Source: Lomentospora prolificans
Lineage: Eukaryota > Ascomycota > Sordariomycetes > Microascales > Microascaceae
Direction of reading: 5' to 3'
DNA: 64,000 bases
NCBI GenBank assembly: GCA_029532625.1
Contig: JARFXM010000006.1
Location: 1,674,001 to 1,738,000, forward strand
The notes under the pieces: generated by a model
What the model saw: the letters and a program-made list of their open reading frames with translations, nothing else
What the model was told of the DNA's origin: nothing
Databases searched by the model: none
Program-made: the position numbers and the translations under genes
Shown here: positions 47,834-60,020 of the stretch, piece by piece
Numbering within the stretch: the first letter of the stretch is position 1
Layout of the letters: every line of letters begins with the position of its first letter

Positions 47834-49523
47834 ATGGATTCCACCATGATGACTCCCCAATCCATGGGGCAAGCTTCCTATTTCTTCCAGGATATCCGAA
47901 AGCAACGGGGCCACTTCCAACAACATCCGGCTATGCAACAGATGATGTATCCTGCGGTGCCAACTCTCCCATCGACACCCATGTACTCGAGGCCCAACTC
48001 GGCTTGCTCGCAGCCCCATGGCCCTACTATGTACAGCCACGCGCCCGGCAACATGATGACTCCCATGGCTTCGCCGCAACCTCTTGCACATAAGCCCACA
48101 ATCATGGTTGAGACCGAATTCAGGGATAACGACATGTACTACCCTGCTACACCTCCTCTGTCGACGTCGGGCAGCGTTGTTGGCAGCCCCAACAGTGCAG
48201 ATGTTCTGCAAACCCCGATGAACCCGATGTTCTCGGGACTCGATGGTGTCGATGGTCTCAAGGATACATTCGGGCCCACCAGCACTTTCGTCGTTGATTG
48301 GACTAATGCTGCTTCGCCGCCTGTGTCGCCTGGTAAGTAGTCTTGTCCGTACTCTTCCTGGCTATTTTTGCGCTAATACCGTACTGTCAGTGTACCTTCC
48401 GCAGTCGCAATCCCCGGAACATAGTTTCGTTGCGACCACAAACCCTGCCAACCTAATTTCTTCCTCAATCTCCGCGTGTCCCTCGCTCTCCCCCTCTCCA
48501 TCGCCATATGCCCGTTCCGTCTCATCGGAGCAGGATGTCGACTTCTGTGACCCCCGCAACCTCACTGTTAGCGCGAGTTCTTCCCTCCCCGCGGAATTCT
48601 CGAGTCAAACAGATGAGGAGGTCACTTCTGAGAAGGCTTCCCAGGAGCCTGCCTCAGTAGAGTCACAGGCCACGTTCGACTTCAGCACTGCCATTCCCGA
48701 TGGACTTGACTCCTTCGACGCCCTTGCCGATCTGGAGGCTGATGCCGACTTCTCTGGTCTTGTTCATATCGACCAAGTGTCCGCCGTTGGTGATTGTGGT
48801 CGACCCAGGGCCGCCACCGGCTCCAGTGTTGTCTCCTTCGGCCACGGCAGCTTCATTGGCGAGGATGAGTTGAGCTTCCATACCAGCGAGACCTTCCCCT
48901 TCCCTGCCCTTTCTGCCACCGGTTCTGGTGTCGACAGCGATTCTCACCGTGACAAGCGCACCAAGAAATGCGAATCGACATGTACGAAGACAGCTCCCAA
49001 GATGTCCCCTGAACAACCCGCCGAGGTAGAGCAGGACTCTACTTCCAGCAGGGCTCAGTCTGTGGAGAGCAAATGCAGTGAGACTACTGCGGTTGCCAAC
49101 CCTGCCCCCGCTAACAGGCGAGGTCGCAAGCAGTCCTTGACCGAGGATCCGAGCAAGACTTTTGTCTGCGATCTCTGCAACCGCAGATTCCGCCGACAGG
49201 AACACCTCAAGAGGCACTACCGGTCTCTCCACACACAAGAGAAGCCCTTTGAGTGCAACGAGTGTGGCAAGAAGTTTTCGCGCAGCGACAACCTCGCCCA
49301 GCACGCCCGCACTCACGGCAGCGGTGCCATCGTCATGGGCCTCATTGATGATCACGACGCCCATCTCTACAATACCGCCGTTGTTGGTGAAAGCTTCAAC
49401 TCAATGAGCAAGGTGCTTTTCCAAGTTGCTACTGAAATACCCGGCAGCGCTACCGATGTGTCCTCTTTGTCCTCTGAAGAAGAAGAGGCTCTTGGCCGGA
49501 AGAAGAGGAAGCGATCTGACTAA
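47834..49523 (+). CDS. msn2: C2H2 zinc-finger stress transcription factor, Msn2/Seb1 type
   Basis: Two exons, 47834-48332 and 48391-49523, join in phase 1 over a 58-base GTAAGT...CAG intron to give 543 residues. The N-terminus is Met/Gln/Pro-rich, the middle Ser- and Asp/Glu-rich with activation-domain character (FDALADLEADADF). Two C-terminal C2H2 fingers lie at about 426-447 (C-x2-C-x12-H-x4-H) and 454-475 (C-x2-C-x12-H-x3-H). The finger residues RRQEHLKRH and RSDNLAQH are those of yeast Msn2/Msn4, which bind the stress response element AGGGG, and of filamentous Seb1/Msn2 regulators of osmotic, oxidative and growth responses. The protein ends in a basic GRKKRKRSD tail that may be a nuclear localisation signal. 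It should shuttle to the nucleus under stress, as its relatives do. The gene is preceded by an unusually long gene-free interval. Family assignment is secure; the exact regulatory role in this species is inferred. Confidence 0.95.
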
Positions 49524-50066
49524 ACACATCTCGTCAGCCAAGAAACGCTCGACAACCAACGACACATGTCTGTCATGACTTGATGACTTTTGATTTCTGC
49601 AATTAACGACCATGATGGGGATTGGTCAGATCGGTCAGGTCCGGTTTCCAGAACGGGGGGGGTTCCCAGCTCGATCCAAGACATTACCGACTTGAACAAA
49701 GCGGGAATCTCAACCGGAGGGTGGGTTGGATAGTGGGCCATAGGGCCCAACCAATTGTTCCCTCTTTGACACCCTTCACTTCTTGTACAGCATACTCTTT
49801 CTTTTTACCCAGCATAAAGACTTCTTTTTATTACCGGCCCTGATCGATTAAGTCAAGTCGACCTAGAGTTGCTTGACGAGGCCAACCCTTAACGGCACCC
49901 CAAAAAGTTTGAAAGGAGGCCTAGGACAAAGAAAGGAGAGAGTGAAACATTGGGATGGCAAGGCTGCGTGGCGCGAACGGGGAATGGATTTTGAAATTTT
50001 TTTTCCGCTTATGTTCCCAGACATAAAAAGAGAACTCGGAAAGGCAAGGCAAGGCAATCAGCTTGA

Positions 50067-50098
<32 letters not shown>

Positions 50099-51645
50099 AA
50101 GACATGCTTGGGTATCTCCAGGCAGGTGTATTTTGGTGGATTGAGATTTCTTTGGTGTGCGCGATCGCTTCTCTTTGGTATCAAAGGGCCTGCCTGTTTC
50201 TTCAACAATGCGTTCCCATCTTAGGACGGTCTAGTTCGATCTGCTCAGTTAGCAAAGTGAGAAGCAGGCCTATTTTCACACTGCTATACAAACCCGAGTA
50301 GCAAATCAATATTGTTCCCTTCGCCTCAGGAAATTTTGCACTTCGACTCGGCCTGCTTTTGTGATGCTCTTCCGCAACTTGTGAACTTCCTCGACAAATG
50401 CACTCGAATCATATGCCATCCGAAGTCTACGGATATGGTACAGAGTACTTGAAACGAATCCATCATGTTTCATGTGTTATTTTTCTACACGCCCTACATG
50501 CGGCAAGTCTGGGCTGGGTGAAGACAATAAGTTCTGCAAACAAGCGGTCGCTTTGCTGCTCAGAAAATGAAATTCATAAACAAAACGCCGTTGGTAATCC
50601 CTCTCTATGGGCGAGCTCGGCATGGATGAAGCTGTCGCACAACATTAGAAATGAGCGCGCAGCGGACAAGAGCGCTGACTGGCGCACTGTTGGTGAATGG
50701 CATGTGCTTCATTGGATTAATGCTTCATATGTTACAAGTCATGGCCATGGTACAACCCAACTGTACAATTGTTTGTCTTGGTGAGTACGCGCGAGGAAGT
50801 GTAAGGGAAGGTGCAGGGCGCTTGCAATCGCCTCTCCCTGCCTGGCAAGGTGTGCTTAATCAGGCAATCGCTGGCGAATCTAATGGAGATGGATCCTCAA
50901 CGTCTTTCTCAGCAACCCACTCTCGAAAAATCAGCTTCCTCCCGCCAAAAGAACCGTCTCATGACCGTGCAGACTCCACCATTGCGATAGCGACGGCACC
51001 TATATTGGGCCTGCTTCATCGGATGACCAGAAATTTGGTCAATGAGCCTCGCTAGCTACAACTATGAGATTGGATACTTTGGAAGGCTAGAGAGTCTGAG
51101 GCAAAATCGGCCTTTTTTCTTTTAGTCGTTTGCTTTCGCCCTTTTTGCATCGACACCCCTCCTCCCTCGCTAGGAGAGATTGCGGTTGCTGAATCTCGCA
51201 CGGCATCAAAGAAAAGCAATCATCACCGGTCGTGGAGAGGACGAGAGGACCCCGGGCAAATCAAGCGGCGAGGTGGTGCCTTGCCACATGCGTCTTGACT
51301 CCTTCCGGGGAGAAAATTTACTCGTTGAGGCTACATCTTACGGAAAAGCACCCGCTCAACACGCGATATAGACAAGAAGAACGCGGAAGTCCTAGTGCGG
51401 CCCGTCTAGAAACAAGCAAGTAGCCCAAGCGCAGAAATAGCTGCAAAGCGGCGGGGAGGGCTGCTCAGCGCGACATTATCTTTTTTCCTCTCCTTACTTT
51501 TTCTTTTCTGTCTCTTCCACAACGAAGACCCATGCAAGGGCAGTTCAGCTTTGGCAAAAAGAAATAGAAGGACTATAAGGGTGGTGGGGAGAAGGCAAAA
51601 GCGGAAAAGGAGTCAGAAAAGAGGAGCTTCCTCCGCAGCTGAATC
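49524..51645. other. intergenic region of 2.1 kb
   Basis: It holds the Msn2-type 3' end and the DPH6 promoter. A T23 tract lies at 50075-50097. Frames of about 130 codons at 50398 and 50651 show no recognisable domain. The last 100 bases before DPH6 are purine-rich. Confidence 0.55.
50075..50097. repeat. poly-T tract of 23 bases
   Basis: Twenty-three T on the plus strand about 550 bases after the Msn2-type stop, preceded by three AAGGC-type units. Ordinary homopolymer. Confidence 0.9.
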
Positions 51646-54198
51646 ATGGCGGACGAACGGCTTCACATCATTGCCCTCATCTCGGGTGGGAAAGATAGCT
51701 TCTTCTCACTTGTTCACTGCCTGCGGAATGGCCATCGCGTCGTTGCGTTGGCAAACTTATATCCACCTCGCGGTGGTGGCGTCGGAGGGCGCACGCGCGA
51801 GGCCGACTCGGGGACAGCGCAAGTTAACGTGATCGAACCGGGTGATCGAGCTGGTCCTCAGGAATGCGCGCTGCTGGGTGCGGCTGACAGTGATGCAGAA
51901 GAGACAGATCTCAATAGTTTCATGTATCAGACAGTTGGCCACCAGGTTATCCCGCTATACGCACAAGCGACTAGGCTGCCTCTATACCGCCGCGTCATTA
52001 CGGGTGGTGCTACGCAGAGCGCCAGAGATTATGACGGTAACGAGGGAAGTCGCACGCAAAAGGAGCGGGAAGAGACTGAGTCGATGACGGAGCTGCTGAA
52101 GGCCGTGATGAAGAATCACCCCGAAGCCAACGCCGTTTGCGCCGGCGCAATCTTGTCGACGTATCAGCGGACTCGAGTTGAGTCTGTCGCCGTCCGCTTG
52201 GGACTCGTTCCGGTTGCGTACTTATGGAAGTACCCCATCTTGCCACCGCCGAGGACCGACGACGCAGGTATCACGGGGAAGCCAGACGAGGCACAGCTTT
52301 TGAACGACATGGCCACCGCCGGTCTCGATGCGCGCATCATCAAAGTCGCTAGCGCAGGGCTCGATGAGGACTTTCTGTGGACGACGATTAGCAGCCCCCA
52401 GGGTATCGCAAAGGCACGGAGAGCTTTAAGGCATTTCGGCGGGGGAGGGGAAGGAGCAATTTTGGGAGAGGGAGGTGAGTTCGAAACGATCGTTGTGGAT
52501 GGGCCAAGGGAGCTCTTCAAGGGTAGAATCGTCGTTGGGGATGAGGGGAGGAAAATCGTGAAGGAGGGTGGGGGTTGCTCATGGTTGAGGTTCACACAGG
52601 CGACGGTTGAGCCCAAGAGCGAAGAGAAATCGTCAGACACAGCCGTAGTTCGTGTGCCTGACGTCTTGGATACCAAATTTGCTGCCATTCTGGAGGAGAT
52701 TGGGCAGCGAGACCATGTCGGGACGCCGATAGTACAAACAACCAGACGTGATCTACGACTTGAGGGGCTGCCGAGATCACCATCTAGCGATGGCTTGCAG
52801 GCTGATGAAGAAGTTCACTGGGGCTGTCTCGCTGATCGAGATGCTTGCACGTCTTTTATTGAGCAGGAAACTCAATCTGTGGTAGAGAAGCTGCAAGGCC
52901 GTCTCGGAACGTATTCCGCCAAGTGTATCACGAGCTCGATCGTCATCCTACGGCGCATGGCGGACTTTCCGGCAGTTAACAAGGTCTATGGAACGCTGTT
53001 CGCATTTCCAAACCCGCCTTCGAGAGTCACCATCTCCTGCGGAGACCTGCTCCCAGAAGGGCACAACATCAGAGTCTATGTCACATTCAGGCCTAGGTTA
53101 CACCTAGGGGACCGTAACGGGCTACATGTACAGTCACGGTCGTACTGGGCGCCCGCCAACATTGGTCCGTACAGCCAAGCCGTTGACGTTCCTGCCTCGC
53201 TTACCGCATCTACTAAGATGGAAACGGATGCCGAACAGGCGACAACGTCGTCAGCTTCCAAGGCCATGAGAATCGTGTCTATCGCGGGCCAGATACCGCT
53301 CGTTCCATCGACGATGGAACTACCCAAGTCATTGGACACCTCGCTTAACCTGCAAATCATCTTATCCCTTCAGCACCTCTGGAGAATCGGGACAGAAATG
53401 CAAGTCCAACTATGGACCAGCGCGGTTGCTTACTTCCCACGAGCTCAATCCTCGGAAGACATGAAGGGCAAGGCCAAGCTCGCGGCGAGAGTATGGCGGA
53501 GCGCGCACGTTGGCACCAAGGTCGATGGCGACGGAGATAGCGACGACGACGATGACGACGACGACCAGGGCGGCCCGGATCTCTGGGATAAGAGATACAA
53601 TCCCGAATATATGACGTTCGGTGGTAAAGAGGCCGGACCGAAGGCCCTTCCCGAGTGGGATGTATTCGACCGGGGTCCAGAAGGGAAACCAGTTAAACAA
53701 GTGCCGCCGTTCTTCGCCGTCGAGGTGGAGGAACTACCTCGCCAGGCGGGTATCGAATGGCATGCCCATGCCGGACTTTCTAGAGTCCAAAACGGATCGG
53801 TGCAAGTGGGACGATGTTCCTGTAATTGCGAGACGCAAAGGCTGCACATATCGTGGCGGGCATCCTATATGTTGGTCAAGGCTGAAGGCGGGCAGACCTT
53901 TCTCCATACCACTCTAGCGATTGACCAGGGAGAAGGAAGTGTGGCATCCATCGCAGGCGTCCTTGACATGATCAGAGAGGCGTCCCTAGCCCAAACAGAG
54001 CTTCAGGGTAGCCATGTCGTGTTGGAGAGGCAATCGCGCCCATATCTTATCTATGGCGCAATTGGGGCAGCGCATGTCGTGGAGATGCAGGGTGACGGAA
54101 ACATTTCCTCAGAGCAGCCTTTCGTGCCGTGCAGATCCATATGGGACGAGGAAGGGAAGCCAATAGCGGTCGTCGCACTGTTCCGGGATAGCTTCTAG
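51646..54198 (+). CDS. DPH6: diphthine-ammonia ligase with two RidA-like modules
   Basis: A single exon encodes 850 residues. DPH6 catalyses the last step of diphthamide synthesis, the ATP-dependent amidation of diphthine on the elongation factor eEF2, in the cytosol. The N-terminal ATP-pyrophosphatase domain shows the PP-loop SGGKDS at 13-18, then the family segments YQTVGHQVIPLY, GAILSTYQRTRVE, LVPVAYLWKYP and GEGGEFET. Two RidA/YjgF-like modules follow: the first from about residue 360 to 490, the second beginning around WAPANIGPYSQAV. This arrangement matches fungal DPH6 (yeast YLR143W is similar but shorter). The second module is interrupted by an acidic insertion with eight aspartates in a row at about 630 (DGDGDSDDDDDDDD), read from a GAC/GAT repeat near 53540, which looks like local repeat growth in a surface loop. 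No sign of damage. The ATG at 51646 starts directly at the conserved N-terminus. Confidence 0.96.
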   Translation: MADERLHIIALISGGKDSFFSLVHCLRNGHRVVALANLYPPRGGGVGGRTREADSGTAQVNVIEPGDRAGPQECALLGAADSDAEETDLNSFMYQTVGHQVIPLYAQATRLPLYRRVITGGATQSARDYDGNEGSRTQKEREETESMTELLKAVMKNHPEANAVCAGAILSTYQRTRVESVAVRLGLVPVAYLWKYPILPPPRTDDAGITGKPDEAQLLNDMATAGLDARIIKVASAGLDEDFLWTTISSPQGIAKARRALRHFGGGGEGAILGEGGEFETIVVDGPRELFKGRIVVGDEGRKIVKEGGGCSWLRFTQATVEPKSEEKSSDTAVVRVPDVLDTKFAAILEEIGQRDHVGTPIVQTTRRDLRLEGLPRSPSSDGLQADEEVHWGCLADRDACTSFIEQETQSVVEKLQGRLGTYSAKCITSSIVILRRMADFPAVNKVYGTLFAFPNPPSRVTISCGDLLPEGHNIRVYVTFRPRLHLGDRNGLHVQSRSYWAPANIGPYSQAVDVPASLTASTKMETDAEQATTSSASKAMRIVSIAGQIPLVPSTMELPKSLDTSLNLQIILSLQHLWRIGTEMQVQLWTSAVAYFPRAQSSEDMKGKAKLAARVWRSAHVGTKVDGDGDSDDDDDDDDQGGPDLWDKRYNPEYMTFGGKEAGPKALPEWDVFDRGPEGKPVKQVPPFFAVEVEELPRQAGIEWHAHAGLSRVQNGSVQVGRCSCNCETQRLHISWRASYMLVKAEGGQTFLHTTLAIDQGEGSVASIAGVLDMIREASLAQTELQGSHVVLERQSRPYLIYGAIGAAHVVEMQGDGNISSEQPFVPCRSIWDEEGKPIAVVALFRDSF

Positions 54199-57047
54199 TC
54201 CTCAAAAAGTAGCCAATTGATGATTCAGTTTTCGTTCACAGGCAACGACATCGTGAAGTGTACGAGACATGGAGCAGAGCAGGCCAACACCACATTAGGG
54301 AATAGCGACATCGGGCGACGGGATACATAGTTGCAAGCATTCGCTGCAGGTAATCTTTCTTTGGCTATTTTCGGGCCATATCCGATGAGAAAGGGAACAG
54401 ATGGACCCTTGAAATTCCTGTTATTTCCTCTGTTCTCGGGTCTTTTTTTTTTTCCTCCCACTCGTAAATAACCGGGCCGAAGAGACGGGCCGTATGATAT
54501 TATACTCGTGAGTGGATGTAGGTCCTTCTTCTTCTTGCTCTTGTTCTTCTTTGTACCGGAGGGGTGCAAGTGCGGGTCTCACATCGTCCACCAGGACATG
54601 ACATACCGTGGAATCTGCAAGTAGAAAAATTACGGCAGCGGATCTCGCGGACTAGAGCCGACCAAGACGACGTCGTACGAGGTTTCAGGATATTGATGGG
54701 CGTAAGGTGCAGGAGCCGCGTTCTCAAAATATTGGTCCCCCCACGGGACGCTCGTGATGGGTGGGTGTAAACTAATAAGCCTCGCTGCCCCTGTCACGGG
54801 GAAAAAAGAGAGAGAGTGTGTGTGTGTGGATGTACTTCGTACGAGATTGTTGCTCGTTCGCGTGTGGCATGTTTCCTAGCTCCTGGGAATTTAAAGGGAG
54901 TAAGAAAAAAAGAGGGGCAGCAAGCAGGCCACCAGTACCGGATCCGAAGTACCAGGGGTGCTCGCGAGGGTTCAGTAATCGTAAATCCCATGTGCCACAT
55001 TTCACCAGAATAGGCTTTTTTTCTCGGCTCTTGTCAGACATCCATTGTGCTACAGCTGGACAAGGAGGCGAGGTGAGGGGAGGGGTGGAAAGGTGTCAAC
55101 TTTGGAGGGCGGCGCGAGCAGACTTCGAGGATGTGCATGTTGGGTGACGGTTCCGCGAGGGGAAAAGACCGGGGTTCTCATAGGTCCTTGACGAAGGGGA
55201 TGCAACTCTGCGCTTCCGACGATATGCAGGTTGGCACCAGGTGATCGCTGCGATGCTTCTCAAGCCCACTTTTTGGGGGTTTATAACTCTGAGGAACTCG
55301 AACTATCGAGGAGAAGCATGGTAAAAAGAGAACAGAAGTGAAATGGGCGAGCTTGGCCAGTACTGCCGAGAGGATTCGGGGGGGTCAATTGGGGAAGCTC
55401 AGTGGCGAGACTACATCGTACGGATAGAGAAAACTAGATGGGCCCCACGAAGCTTAAAAGACGGACGGATTGGTGCGCGGCTTTGGCGACGAAGGGGATA
55501 TCCGTAGGACCATCCATTGATGGCTGATGGCTCGCCTCGCCGTGGGGTAGAAAGCAGTCTGGGCCCATCGATGATTGAACCCTTCTGCAGGCACGACAAG
55601 GAGGAACATGGGAGGCTTGACCAGTCGAGATGGCCCAGACCAAGCCTTTCCGTAACAAGCGAGGCGGGACTTCGTATTGATAACTTTGGGGTGGGTAAAA
55701 GACCGACATCGATTCGTATGTACGGGAATAATAATACAAGTAGTGCAATATATTAGTACAATGGTGGTCACAAGGGGAATGGATCCAAATGAGATTGATC
55801 GCGGCCAGCTAGCCCGGTGTCGGCATTGGCTCAGCATGGGCGGGGTTCACGGACGCTACGCCGAACCTGGTCCCGAAGCACCCCAGGATGGGGACATATT
55901 AGATCAACTGTGTCTCAGCGCCATAGAGACCGAGACATGTGAAGGAAACACGGGTACCATCAATCCATTGAATCCAATCAATGGTCGATAAGTGCGTGTC
56001 TAGACGGTCGGTCAGTATCTCCCGTAGCCCGGATCGAGCCGGCGTCGGGTTAGTTACAGTAGTGTCAGTGGATCAGCCATCACAGAATTGAATGAAGATG
56101 GGACGCAGCCTGGGCAGTGCGCCGCCTGGTCAGTGTTAGGGACAGTCACCAACCTAATAGACTGGAGACCACAACCGAGCTCCAACGGTTGATCCCCATA
56201 TGTTGCCAGCTGGCCGGCGTCTTGTACCACCAGCGCCCGCTATAACTTATTAGTGCCACACACCCATCGAACCCACCAGTCTGGTGCTAACTTGTTTGAT
56301 CCCAATTCATTGACCATTCATTCATTGCCTGGCTGTGCTTGAATTGATGCGCTGGCTGTTATGTGATGCCAGGCGTCATCCGAGCTATCTTCGCGCAAGA
56401 GCCCTCAACTGCCCATTGTAGTTTTAAAGTTCGCAGAGGTACTCTGGCTTTTGCCCGCTTCGTCAGTGGCTTTGGAAGTCTCGCAGTTCCCGCCTCGTCG
56501 CAACGTCAAACCGAACCTGAGGTCGATCCAATCGGCGGTTTCTAAAACCAGGCTTGGCTAACCAAGCTGCCCATCACGTCACTTCCCTTCCCCATCACAC
56601 AACTTCTTTTGTATCTGTTCTTCTTTGCCTCTCCCTTATCGCTTGCGTCAACGTCACTGCCAGCAATCAATAGCTGGCGTTGGCCCCGACTACTCAGTGG
56701 TACAAGGCTGCGAACAAGCCCAAGTCCACCGTTCCATCCGACGCACGGGTCGCAGCTGGAGAGCCACGGGGTGGCTCGATTCGAGTCCTTCCCAAAAGCG
56801 CGCTGCTCTCTCCCTACCGGACGGGCATTGGCCTGGCTGGCATTTTGCATTAGCGAGGGATCGTCCCCTCTCTTTACGTCGCTGCACCGCAAGCGCCACG
56901 CCACGGTCGTGCAACCATCGTCGACGACACGCCCCAGTCCTCGAATAACCATCAGCTGGCACTATTTGTATCAATTGATCTCGTCTCGGACACGACACCG
57001 CCAAAAAAATAAATCCATCCCGTATTTATTCTTCCTCTCCCCGCAAG
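54199..57047. other. intergenic region of 2.8 kb, no gene seen
   Basis: It contains the DPH6 3' end, a short TG repeat around 54812-54828 and the promoter of the DUF202 gene. Frames up to about 160 codons (56609-57088) overlap that gene's leader and have no domain. Nothing else is recognised. Confidence 0.55.
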
Positions 57048-58551
57048 ATGCCCCCGGATCGAGAATCCCCATCACTGGCTACCTCTGACGGTTCCATGAC
57101 GCCGGGCCTGGACCCCTACGCGGTCCGCCGCACGAGAAGCGCTCCAGGTCGGGCCGGGTCTGATCTAGCCAGGCAGACGACCCGTGAACGGATAGATGAG
57201 ATACTGGAGGTATTGTATTGTATTCCGCCACTGCCATCCAACTCCGATGCACTCTTCCCTGCCCCGTCCGTGTACTATTGCACTCTCCACACCCCGTTAC
57301 CTTGGCGCCCCTCCCATCCCCTTCTTCCGCTGCCGGACTTTAAATGAAGTACAATGAAAAAAATACACCTAACATACCCTTACGCGGCCAGCCCTACCCT
57401 TGCGCCACTGCTCAAGACCCTTGCACCGGCCCTCGTTACCATATCCCATTTGACTCGGGCCTTTCCTGCTTCTCTTTTTTTTGGGGGGGCTTTCATCTTT
57501 TTCTTTTTCTCGGCTTTACCAACTCTGCACTTGATACCCTTCATTTCTCTTGCTCCTTTTGAAAGAAGCCTGTTCTTCTGAAGCCGAAAGACGTAAATGC
57601 TGACTTGACCTGTCTCGTTTCCTCCCTTGCCACCACTATAGGTAGCACGGTTAAGAGCAGAGCAGGCCGAAGCCGTCACGAGTAGCTCATCCCACCACCA
57701 CCCCATGCCGAGGCCGACGAACCAGAACCCACCCCTGCTGGACCGCAGCCGCAGATCCCCGTCCGGTGCCAACGGTGCCAATCGTGACCATGATGAGAGT
57801 AGCGCCGACGAGACCACCGGCATCTTCTCTCGCGGAGACAACCTGGACTATCAGTCCACAGTAACCGTCGAGAACCCGAGGGCTAGAAATCCTGCCGCTA
57901 CGAGGAGGTCCCAATCCTCGAGGCAAAACGGCAATGGTGTTGCAGCAGATGAACAGGAGCCTGCGCGTGTGGAGGACCATAAGGATAGCGGAGTGCCGTG
58001 GTATAAGGCCGCCATCGAGCCGTTCAAGTCACTCGAGCTGGAAAACAAAGGAAGCGTGGCTCGAGACCACCTCGCGATAGGTATGGCATTGCATTTTTTT
58101 TCTTCTTTCTTTTTTGGCGGAGGAGGGGGCGCGGGGTGGGTTGTCCCCCACCAAGTTCGTGTTACCGGGAGCACGTCGGCGGCTAACGTGGCACTCTACA
58201 GAGCGGACTTTTCTTGCTTGGTTACGAACCTCGTTAGCGTTCGCCTCGATTGGCATTGCCGTGACCCAGCTGTTTCGCCTCAACACATCCCTCACAGATC
58301 ATAACGGAAACTCCGAGATACCGACCTTACGACAGCTCGGTAAACCCTTGGGAGCGACCTTCCTCGGCATCAGCATTGTTATTCTCTTCTTGGGCTACCA
58401 TCGTTATACTGAAAGTCAGAGGTGGGTGATTGAGGGCAAGTTCCCTGCCAGCCGGGGTACCATTATTATTGTTACTTTTCTGGCGTTTGCGCTCGCTGTG
58501 TCTTCCTTGGTTGTCGTGGTTCTCGTACATCCCACAGAGAGGGAGCTGTAA
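57048..58551 (+). CDS. DUF202 three-pass membrane protein
   Basis: Three exons (57048-57209, 57642-58080, 58202-58551) join in phase to 316 residues; the introns are 432 and 121 bases. The N-terminal 200 residues are hydrophilic, with a possible short coiled coil across the first junction (RERIDEILE-VARLRAEQAEAV) and a Ser/Asn-rich spacer. The DUF202 (YidH-type) domain begins RDHLAIERTFLAWLRTSLAFASIGIAV, with the second intron splitting its conserved glutamate codon. Three membrane helices lie at about 204-225, 247-266 and 287-308. DUF202 is also found attached to SPX and VTC domains in vacuolar polyphosphate proteins, but no SPX or VTC catalytic part is seen here, so this is a stand-alone member. 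Its function is unknown; vacuole or plasma membrane are both possible. The 432-base first intron is long for this genome but both ends and phase fit. Confidence 0.9.
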
Positions 58552-59310
58552 ACATAATTCATATACTGGTGGTGCATGTGGGATATATTGGGTCGGGCGT
58601 ATCCGAGTCCTTCAATCTTTGCTTCTTTTTTTTTTTTTTTTTTTTTCCTTTTTCTTCCTCTTTTTCCGAGTCTAATTGGATATGGCTGGTGTAACTTTCC
58701 TTGTATTAATGGCGTCACGTAAAGAGGGCCCCGGTGTGTTTTCCTTTTTACATATACATATATATATATATATACATATATACATCTATATTTATAGGGT
58801 CTCTTGGCTCATCCACGGCGAGTCCATGCGGATGAGGGTTCGCATCATACAAGCTGGAGACTGCCTCGTGTCAATGGCATTTCTTATAATGACACAGCAT
58901 AGCTAGCTAGTCCAAGTAAATTCACACGATATATTTGTTGTGAAAGATTACTGAAGCGTCGCTCTCTCTTTTGTTCAAATTCGACTGTTTTGGATTGCGT
59001 CGTGACGTTGACGAAAGCCACAAGTTTGAGGCTCTAATGCATTGCATTACCTCATCGGGCTCGGTTTTGACGAACCAGGCAGCTCCGTTCCACATCTACT
59101 CTCCAAGCCTATTTCAACCTCATCTGCCAGCCCCGAGCTTAGCTTCACACCCGCCTTTACACGTCAAAGGAAAAGAGAAGGAACAAATACGGAACAAATA
59201 CGGAGCAAGAAAAGAAAGTAAACAGAAAAGAAAAGAGGAGGGAAAAAAGAAAAAGAAGAAAAAAAAAACCAGAGGGAAAAGAAATCCCCACCCCCCACCG
59301 GGCGCCCAAG
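58552..59310. other. spacer between DUF202 gene and helicase gene
   Basis: It holds a T21 tract at 58626-58646, a TA-rich microsatellite around 58751-58780, and a very purine-rich A/G leader from about 59165 to 59285 just before the helicase start. No gene seen. Confidence 0.6.
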
Positions 59311-59971
59311 ATGGCACCAAAAATCTCCAAATTCGACATCCCCACCTTTGCCAAAACCCAGCTTGCCCTCCTCTCCGCCGAGCAAGAGACCGAAATCGCC
59401 GAAAGCACATTGCTCATATCGTCGCACACGCCCGCGGCCCTGCAGCGCGCGGGGGCGGCCATCACGAACCTGGTGGTGAATTCGCTGCGGACGGGGCTGG
59501 GGGGCAAGACGGTGCTGGAGCTCGGGGCGGACGCGGCGACGTCGGAGGGGGGGCGGCGGGGGAGGAGCTGCCGGAGCATGGGGTGAGGACGGGGGATGTG
59601 GTGCTTGTGGCGGGGCAGCCGGCGGGGAGCGCGAAGAAGAGGGAGGTCAAGGAGCTGGAGAGGAAGGGGGTCAGGGGCGTGGTGGTGAGGGTTGGGAAGG
59701 CGGCGGTGCAGGTTGCTGTTGAGATGGAGGGGCAGGAGGAGGCGGGGTTGGGGGGACGGGTTTGGGTTGTGAAGCTGGCGGATGATGTTACGTATCGGAG
59801 GTGAGTTTCTTTTTTGAAGACTTGGTGAGAGAGGGAGAGAGGGAGAGCGGGAGAGAGAGAGAAGAGAGAGAGAAGAGAGAGAGAGAGGGAGAGAGAGGGA
59901 GAGAGAGGGAGAGAGAGGGAGAGAGAGGGAGAGAGAGGGAGAGAGAGGGAGGGAAGAGAGAGAGATTGAGT

Positions 59972-60020
<49 letters not shown>

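Noticed and set aside
48663..49364. 233-codon open frame on the minus strand
   Set aside because: It is antisense to the Msn2-type gene including its zinc fingers and has no domain of its own.
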